Assembly: GCF_900110575.1 (NCBI RefSeq)
Contig: NZ_FOEF01000007.1
Location: 62,001-126,000 of the forward strand
Reading direction: 5' to 3'
Source: Amycolatopsis saalfeldensis
GTDB taxonomy: Bacteria; Actinomycetota; Actinomycetes; Mycobacteriales; Pseudonocardiaceae
DNA: 64,000 nt
Positions within the stretch are counted from its first letter, which is position 1. Each line of letters begins with the position of its first letter. Shown here piece after piece: positions 44,207-52,784 of the stretch. The position numbers were made by a program, and so were the translations under genes. Under the pieces are notes generated by a model that was given only the letters and a program-made list of their open reading frames with translations, was not told the origin of the DNA and made no database searches.

Positions 44207-45604
44207 ATGCCCACGTCCCCATCCCCCGCGATTTCACCCCACTCCCTGCTCTCCCGCCTCGACGAGTCGGCGTTCACCGCACGGCACCTGAGGATCTACG
44301 TGACCGTCCTCATCGGACATTTCCTGTGCGGGTTCGTGATCAACCTGACCGGCGTGATCCTGCCGGGTGTCATCAAGACCTTCCACCTCACCAGTGAAGC
44401 GGCCGGCGGGTTCTCCTCGGCGCTGTTCGCGGGCATGCTCGTCGGCGCGGCCGCCGCGGGCACGATCTCCGACCGGTTCGGCCGGAGAGTGCCGCTTTCC
44501 ATCACGGTGATCGTCTACGCGGTGTTCTCGCTCGCCGCGGTGTTCGCGCCCAGTTTCGGTGCCCTGGTCACCTTCCGCGCGCTGCAGGGGATCGGCCTCG
44601 GCGCCGAGATCGCCGTGGTCCTGCCCTACATCGCCGAATTCGTGCCCTCGCGCCACCGCGGCCCGCTCGTCACCGCGGCCACCGCGGCCTGGCTGATCGG
44701 ACTGCCGACGGCGGCCGCGGTCGGCACCGCGGTGGTGCCGGCGTTCGGCTGGCGGGCGATGTTCGTGATCGCCACCGTGCCCGTGGTCGTCGGCGTGTTC
44801 ATGCTGGCGACGCTGCCGGAGTCGGTCCGCTACCTGCTGCGCCGCGGCCGCCTCGCCGACGCGGCGGCCATCGTCGCCGGCCTGTGCCGGGGCGGCAACC
44901 CCACCGAAGCCCCCGCCGGCCGGCCCGCGGTGCCCGAAAGCGGCGGCACCGTGCGCACGCTCGTCGCCCGGCACTACCTGCGCTACACGATCGCCATCTG
45001 GTTCATGGAGGTCTGCGCCGGCGCGTTCCTCTACGGGCTCTCGAGCTGGCTGCCCTCGGTCCTGGAAGGCCAGGGCGTGGACCTGCTCAAGAGCTTCGGC
45101 TACACGGCGATCATCACCGCCGCCGGCGTGGTCGGCGCGATCCTCGCCGGGCAGCTGATCAACCGGATCGGCCGCCGCGTGGTGCTCGGCGGGGCGTTTG
45201 TCCTCAGTGGAGTCTTCTGCCTGGCCTGGGGCACCACGTCGGCGACCGGCGCGGTGATCGTGCTCGGCTCGCTCGCCACGTTCTTCGGCAGCGGCCTGGC
45301 CGGCAGCACGCTCTTCGCCTACGCCAGCGAGCTCTACCCCACGGCGAGCCGCGCGACCGGGCTCGGCTGGGCCGCGGCGTGGCAGAAGGTCGGCGGCCTC
45401 ATCATGCCCGTGCTCGTCGGGTTCATCCTGGCGGCGCATGCTTCGCAGTTCCTGTTCTTCCTGGTCTTCGGGATCATCTCGATCCTCGCCGGGATCGCCG
45501 CGCTCGTGGCGACCTTCGAGACCCGCGGCCGGACCGTCGAGCAGATCACCAGTGAGATCACCGGCGAAGGGGCGCCCGCCGCCCTGGCCCCGGCGCGCTC
45601 CTGA
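44207..45604 (+). CDS. MFS transporter, aromatic acid/H+ symporter-like
   Basis: A 465-residue major facilitator with 12 probable membrane helices. The intracellular loop 2-3 motif SDRFGRRVPL is present, and the second-half equivalent is NRIGRRVVLGG. Loop length and the C-terminal ELYPTASRATGLGWAAAW fit the sugar/aromatic acid:H+ symporters (AAHS-like). The start is ATG 44207, six bases after the strong AAGGAGGTG that follows the tandem repeats. It heads the rightward catabolic array and probably imports the same aromatic or heterocyclic acid group that the Rieske oxygenase attacks. Confidence 0.9.
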   Translation: MPTSPSPAISPHSLLSRLDESAFTARHLRIYVTVLIGHFLCGFVINLTGVILPGVIKTFHLTSEAAGGFSSALFAGMLVGAAAAGTISDRFGRRVPLSITVIVYAVFSLAAVFAPSFGALVTFRALQGIGLGAEIAVVLPYIAEFVPSRHRGPLVTAATAAWLIGLPTAAAVGTAVVPAFGWRAMFVIATVPVVVGVFMLATLPESVRYLLRRGRLADAAAIVAGLCRGGNPTEAPAGRPAVPESGGTVRTLVARHYLRYTIAIWFMEVCAGAFLYGLSSWLPSVLEGQGVDLLKSFGYTAIITAAGVVGAILAGQLINRIGRRVVLGGAFVLSGVFCLAWGTTSATGAVIVLGSLATFFGSGLAGSTLFAYASELYPTASRATGLGWAAAWQKVGGLIMPVLVGFILAAHASQFLFFLVFGIISILAGIAALVATFETRGRTVEQITSEITGEGAPAALAPARS

Positions 45605-45642
45605 CCCGTCCGAAACCACCACCACCCCGTGGAGGGAAACCC

Positions 45643-46815
45643 ATGACGATCGACCACGCCCCGGCGCCCGCCGGAGCGGGCCTGTCCCCCGAGGACCAGG
45701 CGGAGCTGCGGTTGCGGCACCGCAAGATCCGCGACGCGATGGCCGAGCAGGGCCTCGACGTCGTGCTGGCCTACGGCCCGGCCTGGCGGCGCGAGAACAT
45801 CCGCTACTTCACCGACGTGACCCCGGCCGGCAGCGCCGCGCTCGTGGTCTTCCCCGCCGAAGGTGACGCGGTGGCGTTCTCGACCCGGCCGTCCGACCTC
45901 GCGGCCTTCACCGCGCAGGGCTGGGTCGGCGAGGCCCGGCGGCTGGACCCGGCGAACCCGGCGGAGCTGGGCGTGGTCCTCAAGGAGCTGGCGCCGCGGC
46001 GCCTCGGCATCGCCCACCACGAGCTCGTGCCGCTCGTGCTCATGGAGACGATCCGCGCCGCGGCGTCGGACGCCGAAGTCGGGTCGGCCACGAAGCTGCT
46101 CGACACCGCCCGGCTGGTGAAGAGCGAGTGGGAGCTGGCCCGGATGCGCCGCAGCGCCGTGGTCTGCGCCGCCGGCTGGGAAGCGTTCGTGGACGTGCTC
46201 AAACCGGGGCTGCCGGAGTACCGGATCGTCGCGGAGGTCGAAGCGCGGCTGAAGAACCTCGGCGCCGAGGACAACTTCATGCTCATCGCGTCCGGCCGCG
46301 ACGAGGTGCGCGGCATGACCCCGCCCGGCGACCGGCGGCTCGAAGCCGGCGACCTGGTGCGGACCGAGCTCACACCCAAAATGGACGGTTACTGGCTGCA
46401 GATCTGCCGCTCCGCCGTGGTGGGCAAGGCCGACGACGGGCAGCGCAAGTCGTTCGACCTGTTCAACGAGGCCGTCGAGGCCGGCATCTCCGTGGTGCGC
46501 CCGGGCGTCACCGCGCACGAGGTGGCGGTGGCCGAGAACGACGTGTTCCGCAAGCACGGCTACGGCGAGTACTGCACCAGCGACTACACCCGCGTGCGCG
46601 GCCACGGCCACGGCCTGCACCTCGACGAGACGCCGATCATCGAGGGCAACCACACCGTGCTGCCCGAGAACTCCGTGTTCATCATCCACCCCAACACCTA
46701 CACGCCGCTGGCCGGCTACCACGTGCTCGGCGACCCCGTGCGCGTGACCGCCGACGGCTGCGAAGTGCTGATCACGACCGAACGGAAGCTGTTCGAGACA
46801 GGAGGCGTGGCGTGA
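45643..46815 (+). CDS. M24 family / creatinase-fold hydrolase
   Basis: A 390-residue two-domain creatinase/prolidase-fold protein. The N-terminal creatinase_N domain runs to about residue 165. The C-terminal pita-bread domain has RGHGHGLHLDETP (the conserved His), but canonical aminopeptidase metal ligands are changed: RTELTPKMDGYWLQIC has Glu and Gln where Asp residues are expected. This resembles non-peptidase members such as creatinase or the ectoine hydrolases rather than metal prolidases. A C-N bond hydrolase of the pathway is the best guess. Confidence 0.85.
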   Translation: MTIDHAPAPAGAGLSPEDQAELRLRHRKIRDAMAEQGLDVVLAYGPAWRRENIRYFTDVTPAGSAALVVFPAEGDAVAFSTRPSDLAAFTAQGWVGEARRLDPANPAELGVVLKELAPRRLGIAHHELVPLVLMETIRAAASDAEVGSATKLLDTARLVKSEWELARMRRSAVVCAAGWEAFVDVLKPGLPEYRIVAEVEARLKNLGAEDNFMLIASGRDEVRGMTPPGDRRLEAGDLVRTELTPKMDGYWLQICRSAVVGKADDGQRKSFDLFNEAVEAGISVVRPGVTAHEVAVAENDVFRKHGYGEYCTSDYTRVRGHGHGLHLDETPIIEGNHTVLPENSVFIIHPNTYTPLAGYHVLGDPVRVTADGCEVLITTERKLFETGGVA

Positions 46816-47858
46816 AACGAGGTCTGCACGTACTCGACCCCGCGGAAACCCCCGACCAGGAGTGGGGCGATCGCGTCGCCGCGCTGCAGAAGGCCATGGC
46901 GGCGCGAGGCGTCGACGTCGCGCTCGTCTACGCCGACGTGTCGCGCTCCGACGACCTCGCCTACCTGACCAACCTGTGCCTCTACTGGAACGAGGGGGTG
47001 CTGGCGATCCCCGCCGAGGGAACCGTCACGTTCCTCACGAAGCTCTCGCTGCGGGTGCAGAACTGGATGAAGGCCTCGTCGAAGGTCACGGAGTTCAGCG
47101 GTGGCAAGAACTTCGCCGACCTCGTCGCGAAGTACCTGCTGGGCAAGAAGAACGGCACGCTCGGCCTGGTCGACGCCGCGCTGTGGCCCGCCGACGTGGC
47201 CGGCGAGATCGTCGCCGCGGTGCCCGGCTGGCGGGTCGAGCGCCTCGGCGGGCTGGTCCGCGAGCAGCGGCTCGTCCCGTCGGCGGCCGAGACCGAACTG
47301 CTGCGCGCGGCCGGCCGGATCCTCGACGACGCCGCGGCCAAGGCCACGGTGGCGGGCAGCACCGCCGGCAGCCGCGTCGAGACCGTGGAACGCGCCCTGC
47401 GCGGCGGCGGTTTCCTCGACCTGTACCCGAGCTCCCTGTCCACTTCGGACGGTGTCACCTCCTTCGGTGTCACCGGGCAGTACCGCATGAACTGGGTGCA
47501 TTCGAGCCGCGTCCTCGGTGACGCCGCCGGCTGGCCGGGTGCGCTCAGGGACGCGCTGAACGCGGCCATCTCCGCGGCCAAGGCCGGCGCGAGGATCGGC
47601 TCGCTCACCGAGGCAGCCGCGCCCGCGCTGGCGAAGCTGCCGGATGGCACGCGGGCCGAGGTCCGCTGGGTCAACCAGGCCGATCTGTCCACCGGCGGCG
47701 AGTTCCGCGCCCAGGACCCGGCCGCCGTCCTGGCCGACGGCGAGGCGGGCGCGGTGTCCGTGGAAGTCGCCTTCGCCGACGGCGGCAACGCGGCCGTGGC
47801 CGAGACCGTCCGCGTCACCGAAGGCGAACCGGAACACCTGACAGGAGCACTGCGGTGA
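46812..47858 (+). CDS. Creatinase/M24-like protein, degenerate metal site
   Basis: A 348-residue relative of the preceding protein, starting GTG 46812 and overlapping its stop. Creatinase_N-like sequence is clear (VAALQKAMAARGVDVALVYA, YLTNLCLYWNEGVL). The catalytic half is short, and the usual Asp, His and Glu metal ligands cannot be found. It may be an inactive partner forming a heterodimer with the 390-residue protein, or an enzyme with an altered site. I cannot assign an activity. Confidence 0.75.
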   Translation: MKRGLHVLDPAETPDQEWGDRVAALQKAMAARGVDVALVYADVSRSDDLAYLTNLCLYWNEGVLAIPAEGTVTFLTKLSLRVQNWMKASSKVTEFSGGKNFADLVAKYLLGKKNGTLGLVDAALWPADVAGEIVAAVPGWRVERLGGLVREQRLVPSAAETELLRAAGRILDDAAAKATVAGSTAGSRVETVERALRGGGFLDLYPSSLSTSDGVTSFGVTGQYRMNWVHSSRVLGDAAGWPGALRDALNAAISAAKAGARIGSLTEAAAPALAKLPDGTRAEVRWVNQADLSTGGEFRAQDPAAVLADGEAGAVSVEVAFADGGNAAVAETVRVTEGEPEHLTGALR

Positions 47859-48934
47859 GGATCCTTTCCAACGGCGACATCGAGCAGGTGCTCACCGCCG
47901 GCGAGACGCTCGACGCGCTGGAGACGGCGTACCGGGAGCTCAACTCCGGCCAGGGCGCCAACCGGCCGCGCAACCACACGTACTTCCCGGTCGAGGACAG
48001 CCGGCACCCCGGCTTCCGCTTCCGGTTCAAGTCGCAGGAGGGCGGCAACGTCTCGAGCGGCGTCTGGGCGCTGCGGATCACGTCCGACATCGCGGGCGTC
48101 GAAACGCTGCCCTCGGGAGTGCAGCGGCGCCGGCTCATCCCGGTCGCGCCGGGCGGCCGCTACGTCGGGCTCGTCACGCTCTACAGCCTGACCACGCTCG
48201 AACCGCTCGCCATCATGCACGACAGCTTCATCCAGAAGATGCGCGTCGGCGCGACCTCGGCGCTCGGCATCCGCGAACTGTCCAACCCGGACGCGACCGT
48301 CGCGGGCATGTTCGGCTCCGGCTGGCAGGCCGAGGCGCACCTGGAGTGCCTGCTGATGGTTCGGCCGAACATCGAAGAGGTCCGCGTGTACAGCCCCACG
48401 CCCGAGCACCGCGAGCAGTTCGCGAAGGTGTGGAGCGAGAAGACCGGGCGCAGGATCGTGGCCGTCGACGAGCGGCGCGACGCGGTGGCCGGCTGCCAGA
48501 TCGTCACCTGCGCCACCGCGGCCATGGAAGCCTGCTTCGACGGCGCCTGGCTCGAACCGGGCACGCACGTCACGGCGATCACCTCACCCGACGGCACCGC
48601 CACCCGGCGCGAGCTGGACGACACCACGTTCGACCGCGCGGCGCGCATCACCGTGCTCTCGCGCGAGCAGGTGCACCACGACAAGCAGGACGACATCCTC
48701 GGCCCGGTCACCCGCGGCCTGAAGTCGTGGGACGACATCCGCGAGCTCGGCGACCTGCTGCTGGGCGAGGCGCCGGGGCGCACGAGCCCCGGCGACATCA
48801 CCGTGTTCGCCAACAACACCGGCATGGGCGTGCAGTTCGCGGCGGTCTGCGCGCGGGCGCTGGCCCTCGCCGAAGAGCGCGGGCTCGGGCACACCGTGCC
48901 GACCGACTGGTTCCTGGAAGAGACCAGCCCGTGA
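47855..48934 (+). CDS. Ornithine cyclodeaminase / mu-crystallin family protein
   Basis: A 359-residue member of the OCD/mu-crystallin family. The NAD-binding Rossmann is AGMFGSGWQAEAHLECLL, and the substrate-Arg/Lys region includes HDSFIQKMRVGATSALGI. Family members act as cyclodeaminases, alanine dehydrogenases or ketimine reductases. The GTG start overlaps the previous stop (GTGA). An OCD gene beside an M24 gene also occurs in ectoine-utilisation operons, but the other genes here do not match that pathway. Confidence 0.88.
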   Translation: MRILSNGDIEQVLTAGETLDALETAYRELNSGQGANRPRNHTYFPVEDSRHPGFRFRFKSQEGGNVSSGVWALRITSDIAGVETLPSGVQRRRLIPVAPGGRYVGLVTLYSLTTLEPLAIMHDSFIQKMRVGATSALGIRELSNPDATVAGMFGSGWQAEAHLECLLMVRPNIEEVRVYSPTPEHREQFAKVWSEKTGRRIVAVDERRDAVAGCQIVTCATAAMEACFDGAWLEPGTHVTAITSPDGTATRRELDDTTFDRAARITVLSREQVHHDKQDDILGPVTRGLKSWDDIRELGDLLLGEAPGRTSPGDITVFANNTGMGVQFAAVCARALALAEERGLGHTVPTDWFLEETSP

Positions 48935-48979
48935 CCGGAAACCGCCGCACACCAACGGAACCACGAGCGGAGATCCCTC

Positions 48980-49489
48980 ATGGGCAATGAACACCGGGTC
49001 GGGGGCAAGGTCATCACCTTCGGCGAGAACGTGAACACCGACGTCATCATCCCCGGCCGCTACCTCGTGAGCATCGACCCGGCCGAGCTGGCCGAGCACG
49101 CCTTCGAGCCGCTGGGGCTCCAGACGCAACAACGGCTGCGGGCGAGCGACGTCGTCGTCGCCGGCCGCAACTTCGGCTGCGGCAGCGCGCGGGAGCAGGC
49201 CGCCACCTGCCTGATCGGCGCCGGGATCAAGGCGGTCGTCGCGGCCTCCTTCTCCCGCGTCTTCTTCCGCAACGCCATCAACACCGGGCTCGTCGCGGTC
49301 GAATCGCCCGCCGCGGCCGAGGCCGCCACCGACGGCGGCGAGATGTGGGTCGACTACGACGCGGGCACGGTCGAGGCGGGCGGGCAGACCTTCCCGTTCA
49401 GCCCGTACCCGCGGGTGCTGCGGGAGATCATGGCCGACGGCGGCCTGATCCCGCACCTGATGGCGAGCTTCGCGGGAGGAAAACAGTGA
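48980..49489 (+). CDS. 3-isopropylmalate dehydratase small-subunit family protein (LeuD-like)
   Basis: A 169-residue aconitase-superfamily swivel domain. It has FGENVNTDVIIPGRYL near the start and the canonical active-site loop AGRNFGCGSAREQA at residues 61-74, including the Ser-x-Arg-Glu. It partners the LeuC-like protein encoded next (4-bp overlap). Operon context with a transporter, HyuAB and oxygenase makes leucine synthesis unlikely; a hydro-lyase for a malate- or dimethylmalate-like acid is more plausible. Confidence 0.9.
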   Translation: MGNEHRVGGKVITFGENVNTDVIIPGRYLVSIDPAELAEHAFEPLGLQTQQRLRASDVVVAGRNFGCGSAREQAATCLIGAGIKAVVAASFSRVFFRNAINTGLVAVESPAAAEAATDGGEMWVDYDAGTVEAGGQTFPFSPYPRVLREIMADGGLIPHLMASFAGGKQ

Positions 49490-50766
49490 CCGCCAAGACC
49501 TTCGCGCAGAAGGCGATCGAACGCGCGTCCGGGGTCGCCGGCCTCGTGCCGGGCCAGATCGTCGACGCGTTCCCCGACCTGTACATGAGCCACACCGCGA
49601 GCTGGCGGTGCATCCGCACGCTGGAGAAGATGGGCGTCGAGCAGCTCTACGACGTCGGCCGCGTGGCCATGGTGATGGACCACCTCTCCCCCGCCATGAA
49701 CGCGAAGACGGCCGCGGACCACGCGCTGTGCCGCGAGTTCGCGCAGAAGATGGGCGTGAAGAACTTCTTCGACGTCAACAGCGGCATCGCGCACATCGTG
49801 CTCATGGAGCACGGACTCGTGCGGCCCGGCCGGTTCATCATCGGCACCGACTCGCACTCCACGATCTACGGCGCGCTGGGCGCGTTCGGCACCGGCGTCG
49901 GGTTCAGCGAGATCACCGCCGCGTGGGTCACCGGCAAGCTGTGGGTCAAGGTGCCCGAGTCGGTGCGGATCGTGATCGACGGCGACCTCGCCCCGGGCGT
50001 CTACGCCAAGGACGTCATGCTCAAGCTCATCGGCGACCTCGGTGCCGACGGCCTGACCTACGAGTCGGCCGAGTTCTCCGGCTCCTACGTCGAGGGCATG
50101 TCCGTGTCCGAACGCATGACGTTCTGCAACCTGGCGATGGAGATGGGCGCGAAGAACGCCTTCGTCGCCCCGGACGACACCACGCTCGCCTACCTCGACG
50201 AGGCCGGGGTGCCGCGCGACGAGCTGGACATCCTGCTGCCCGACGAGGGTGCGGCCTACCGCGCCACCGTGCGGCTCGACGGGCGCACGCTCGCCCCGCA
50301 GATCTCGGTGCCGCACACGGTCGACAACGTCGTGGGCGTCGGCGACGTCGCCGGCACGAAGCTCGACCAGGTGTTCATCGGCTCCTGCGCCAACGCCAAG
50401 TACGACGACCTCGTGATCGCGGCCGACGTGCTCGCCGGCCACCGCGTGGCGCCGGGCCTGCGGCTGATCGTCACGCCCGCGTCGGCGAAGATCATGGCGC
50501 AGGCTTCGGACAGCGGTGTGCTCACGAAGCTCATCCAGGCCGGCGCGATGATCACCAACCCCGGCTGCGGCGCGTGCGCGGGCAGCGGCGGGGCGATGGC
50601 CGACGGCGAGACCACGCTCTCGACCGCGAACCGCAACTTCCAGGGCCGCATGGGCAGCTACGACTCGAAGATCTTCCTGTCGAGCCCGGCCACCGCGGCG
50701 GCGTCGGCCATCCGCGGCGTGATCACGGATCCGCGGGAGATCCTGGCGGAGGCGGTGGTCGCGTGA
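49486..50766 (+). CDS. Aconitase/3-isopropylmalate dehydratase large-subunit protein (LeuC-like), intact Fe-S site
   Basis: A 426-residue LeuC/homoaconitase-type subunit starting GTG 49486. The three 4Fe-4S cysteines are present: Cys301 in FIGSCANAK and Cys361/Cys364 in GCGACAG. DSHSTIYGALGAFGTG holds the conserved DSH substrate region. With the upstream LeuD-like subunit it should form an active dehydratase/isomerase. The natural substrate is not readable from sequence. Confidence 0.92.
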   Translation: MTAKTFAQKAIERASGVAGLVPGQIVDAFPDLYMSHTASWRCIRTLEKMGVEQLYDVGRVAMVMDHLSPAMNAKTAADHALCREFAQKMGVKNFFDVNSGIAHIVLMEHGLVRPGRFIIGTDSHSTIYGALGAFGTGVGFSEITAAWVTGKLWVKVPESVRIVIDGDLAPGVYAKDVMLKLIGDLGADGLTYESAEFSGSYVEGMSVSERMTFCNLAMEMGAKNAFVAPDDTTLAYLDEAGVPRDELDILLPDEGAAYRATVRLDGRTLAPQISVPHTVDNVVGVGDVAGTKLDQVFIGSCANAKYDDLVIAADVLAGHRVAPGLRLIVTPASAKIMAQASDSGVLTKLIQAGAMITNPGCGACAGSGGAMADGETTLSTANRNFQGRMGSYDSKIFLSSPATAAASAIRGVITDPREILAEAVVA

Positions 50767-52019
50767 ACCTCGTCGAGAAGATCCTCGCCCGCGCCAGCGG
50801 CCGCGAGTCCGTGGCGCCCGGCGAGATCGTCGTGGCCAAAGTGGACCGGCTGATCATGCACGACCTGTCCGGGTACCTGACCTCGCAGGTGTACGAGAAG
50901 CGCGTGAACGTGCCCATCCCGGACCCCGAGCGGGCCGTGCTGGTGTTCGACCACCACTTCGCGCCACCGACCGAGCAGCAGGCGGAAGTGCTGCAGCACA
51001 ATCGCCGGTGGGCCCGCAAGCACGGACTGAAGCTCTACGACTGCGGCAACGGCAACCTGCACCACGCCGTGGTCCGCAACGGGCACATCAAGCCGGGCAT
51101 GATCGTGGTCGGCTCGGACAGCCACACGCCGGTGCACGGCACGATGGGCGCGCTCGCGGTGGCGCTCGGCAACGACTCCCACGCCGGAACCGTGCTGCCG
51201 TATGGCAAAGCGTGGTTCAAGGTGCCGGAGACGACCCGGGTCCACCTCGAAGGCACGCCGAAGCCCGGCGTCACGCCGCGTGACATCGCGCTGTGGCTGG
51301 TCGGGCGCATCGGCGAGGGCGAGCTGAACTACCGGGCCGTGGAGTTCGGCGGCCCGTACGTGCGCGGACTGTCCTTCTGGGACCGTTGGCTGTTCCCGCT
51401 GCTGTGCGTGGACCTCGGCGCCAAGTGCAGCTTCGTCGAGCCGGACGAGGTGACCGAGGCGTTCGTGCGCACGCTGCCCGGCGGAGACCCCGGTCTCCTG
51501 GTGCACGGCGACGGCAAGGAAGCCGCGCAGGTGCTGCGCTTCGACGTCGGCGAGGCAGAACCGCAGGTCGCCTGCCCGCCGACCGTCGGCAACGTCAAGC
51601 CGGTCGCGGAAGTCGCCGGCACGCCGGTGCAGTACGCGGAGCTGGGCGGCCACGGCGGCGGCCGGCTGGAGGACTTCCGGGCGGCCGCCCGGGTGCTGGC
51701 CGGGCAACGGGTGCACCCGGACACGCGGTTCCACCTCGTGCCCTCGAGCCGGGAAGTGTTCGCGGAGGCGGCGCGCGAGGGGCTGGTGCTCGCGCTGCAC
51801 GAGGCCGGGGCCACCTGGTTCCCGCCCAGCACGGGCTCGAACCAGGCGTACAACATGGGCGCGATGGCGTCGGACGAGGCGATGATCTCCACCCACGCCC
51901 GGAACTTCCCCGGCCGCAACGGCAGCCCGGACGCGTCGATGTACCTGGCGTCCTCGGAAACCGTCGCCGCCTCGGCCGTCGCGGGGGTCATCGCGAGTCC
52001 TGAAGGAGGGAACGCGTGA
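50763..52019 (+). CDS. LeuC-like aconitase-superfamily protein lacking the Fe-S cysteines
   Basis: A 418-residue homologue of the preceding subunit, with DSHTPVHGTMGALAVAL and the same overall plan. At the positions of the cluster ligands it reads AELGGHGGG (292-300) instead of IGSCTN, and PPSTGSNQ (354-361) instead of GPxCGPC. So all three 4Fe-4S ligands are missing. Overlaps of 4 bp on both sides place it in the same translational unit as the LeuD-like partner at 52016. Either a cluster-free enzyme or a regulatory/structural subunit; I cannot tell which. Confidence 0.85.
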   Translation: MNLVEKILARASGRESVAPGEIVVAKVDRLIMHDLSGYLTSQVYEKRVNVPIPDPERAVLVFDHHFAPPTEQQAEVLQHNRRWARKHGLKLYDCGNGNLHHAVVRNGHIKPGMIVVGSDSHTPVHGTMGALAVALGNDSHAGTVLPYGKAWFKVPETTRVHLEGTPKPGVTPRDIALWLVGRIGEGELNYRAVEFGGPYVRGLSFWDRWLFPLLCVDLGAKCSFVEPDEVTEAFVRTLPGGDPGLLVHGDGKEAAQVLRFDVGEAEPQVACPPTVGNVKPVAEVAGTPVQYAELGGHGGGRLEDFRAAARVLAGQRVHPDTRFHLVPSSREVFAEAAREGLVLALHEAGATWFPPSTGSNQAYNMGAMASDEAMISTHARNFPGRNGSPDASMYLASSETVAASAVAGVIASPEGGNA

Positions 52020-52513
52020 AGTTCGAGGGCCGCTGCTGGCGGTTCGGGGACAACATCCCGACCGACCGGCTCGTGAAGACCCAGTACGTGTTCGAGCCGA
52101 TGGAAGTGCTCGCGCAGCACGTGCTCGAAGACCTCAACCCGGAGTTTCCGAAACAGGTGCGGCCCGGTGACATCGTGTTCGCCGGCAAGCACTTCGGGCA
52201 GTCCTCGGGCCGCGCGATCGCGACGAAGGCGTTGCAGGCCACGGGAATCGGGTGCGTGGTCGCGGAGACGTTCGCCCGGACGTTCTACCGCAACTGCTTC
52301 GAGGTCGGCCTGCCGGCGCTCGAAGCCGGGCTGAACCCCGGCTTCGCGGCCGACGGCGACCGCGTGCGCGTGGACCTGGCCACCGGTGAGTTCACCAACC
52401 TGACCACGCAGACGACGATCCGCGGTGCGGCCGCCGACCCGTTCCTCGTCGACATGCTCGAAGCCGGCGGGCTGATCAGCTTCGCGAAGAACCGGCCGGA
52501 GGTGTTCCGCTAG
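52016..52513 (+). CDS. LeuD-like protein with altered active-site loop
   Basis: A 165-residue aconitase swivel-domain protein (GDNIPTDRLVKTQYVFEPME near the start). The loop corresponding to GxNFGCGSSREHA reads AGKHFGQSSGRAIA at residues 56-69: Asn to Lys, Cys to Gln, and the Ser-Arg-Glu triad displaced. It follows the cysteine-less LeuC-like gene with a GTGA overlap and is presumably its partner. A terminator lies 17 bp downstream, ending this operon section. Confidence 0.85.
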   Translation: MKFEGRCWRFGDNIPTDRLVKTQYVFEPMEVLAQHVLEDLNPEFPKQVRPGDIVFAGKHFGQSSGRAIATKALQATGIGCVVAETFARTFYRNCFEVGLPALEAGLNPGFAADGDRVRVDLATGEFTNLTTQTTIRGAAADPFLVDMLEAGGLISFAKNRPEVFR

Positions 52514-52529
52514 CACGGGCGTGAACGGT

Positions 52530-52573
52530 GAAACCCCCTGGCGGGCAAGGACTTCGCGTCCGCCGGGGGTTTC
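52530..52573 (+). terminator. Intrinsic-type terminator after the second LeuCD pair
   Basis: GAAACCCCC-T-GGCGG pairs with CCGCC-GGGGGTTTC over 14 bp with one bulged T and a 15-nt loop. It lies just after the stop at 52513 and ahead of the separately initiated ABC importer genes. Confidence 0.75.
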
Positions 52574-52784
52574 GTCGCGCCCACGGTCCGGGCCGGAAAT
52601 CCCCCGCCAAACGATGTTTCTCAACTTCTTGACGCGCGTCGAGATCGAGAGTCACACTGACCGGAGCACAAAGAGGTGCCCCTCCCGATGCTTCTCATGG
52701 TCGACACCTCGCCCGATGCCCGACCGAGGCGGCAAGTCTCCCCCGCGTCCCGGTCTCCCCCTGGACACAATCGAGGTCTCCCCC

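Noticed and set aside
45643-48934. Ectoine degradation operon (M24 plus OCD)
   Set aside because: Only two gene types match; the expected deacetylase, transaminase and dehydrogenase genes are missing and the rest of the array differs.
48980-52513. Leucine biosynthesis leuCD
   Set aside because: Two tandem pairs inside a catabolic array with transporters and no leuA/leuB nearby; the second pair lacks cluster ligands.
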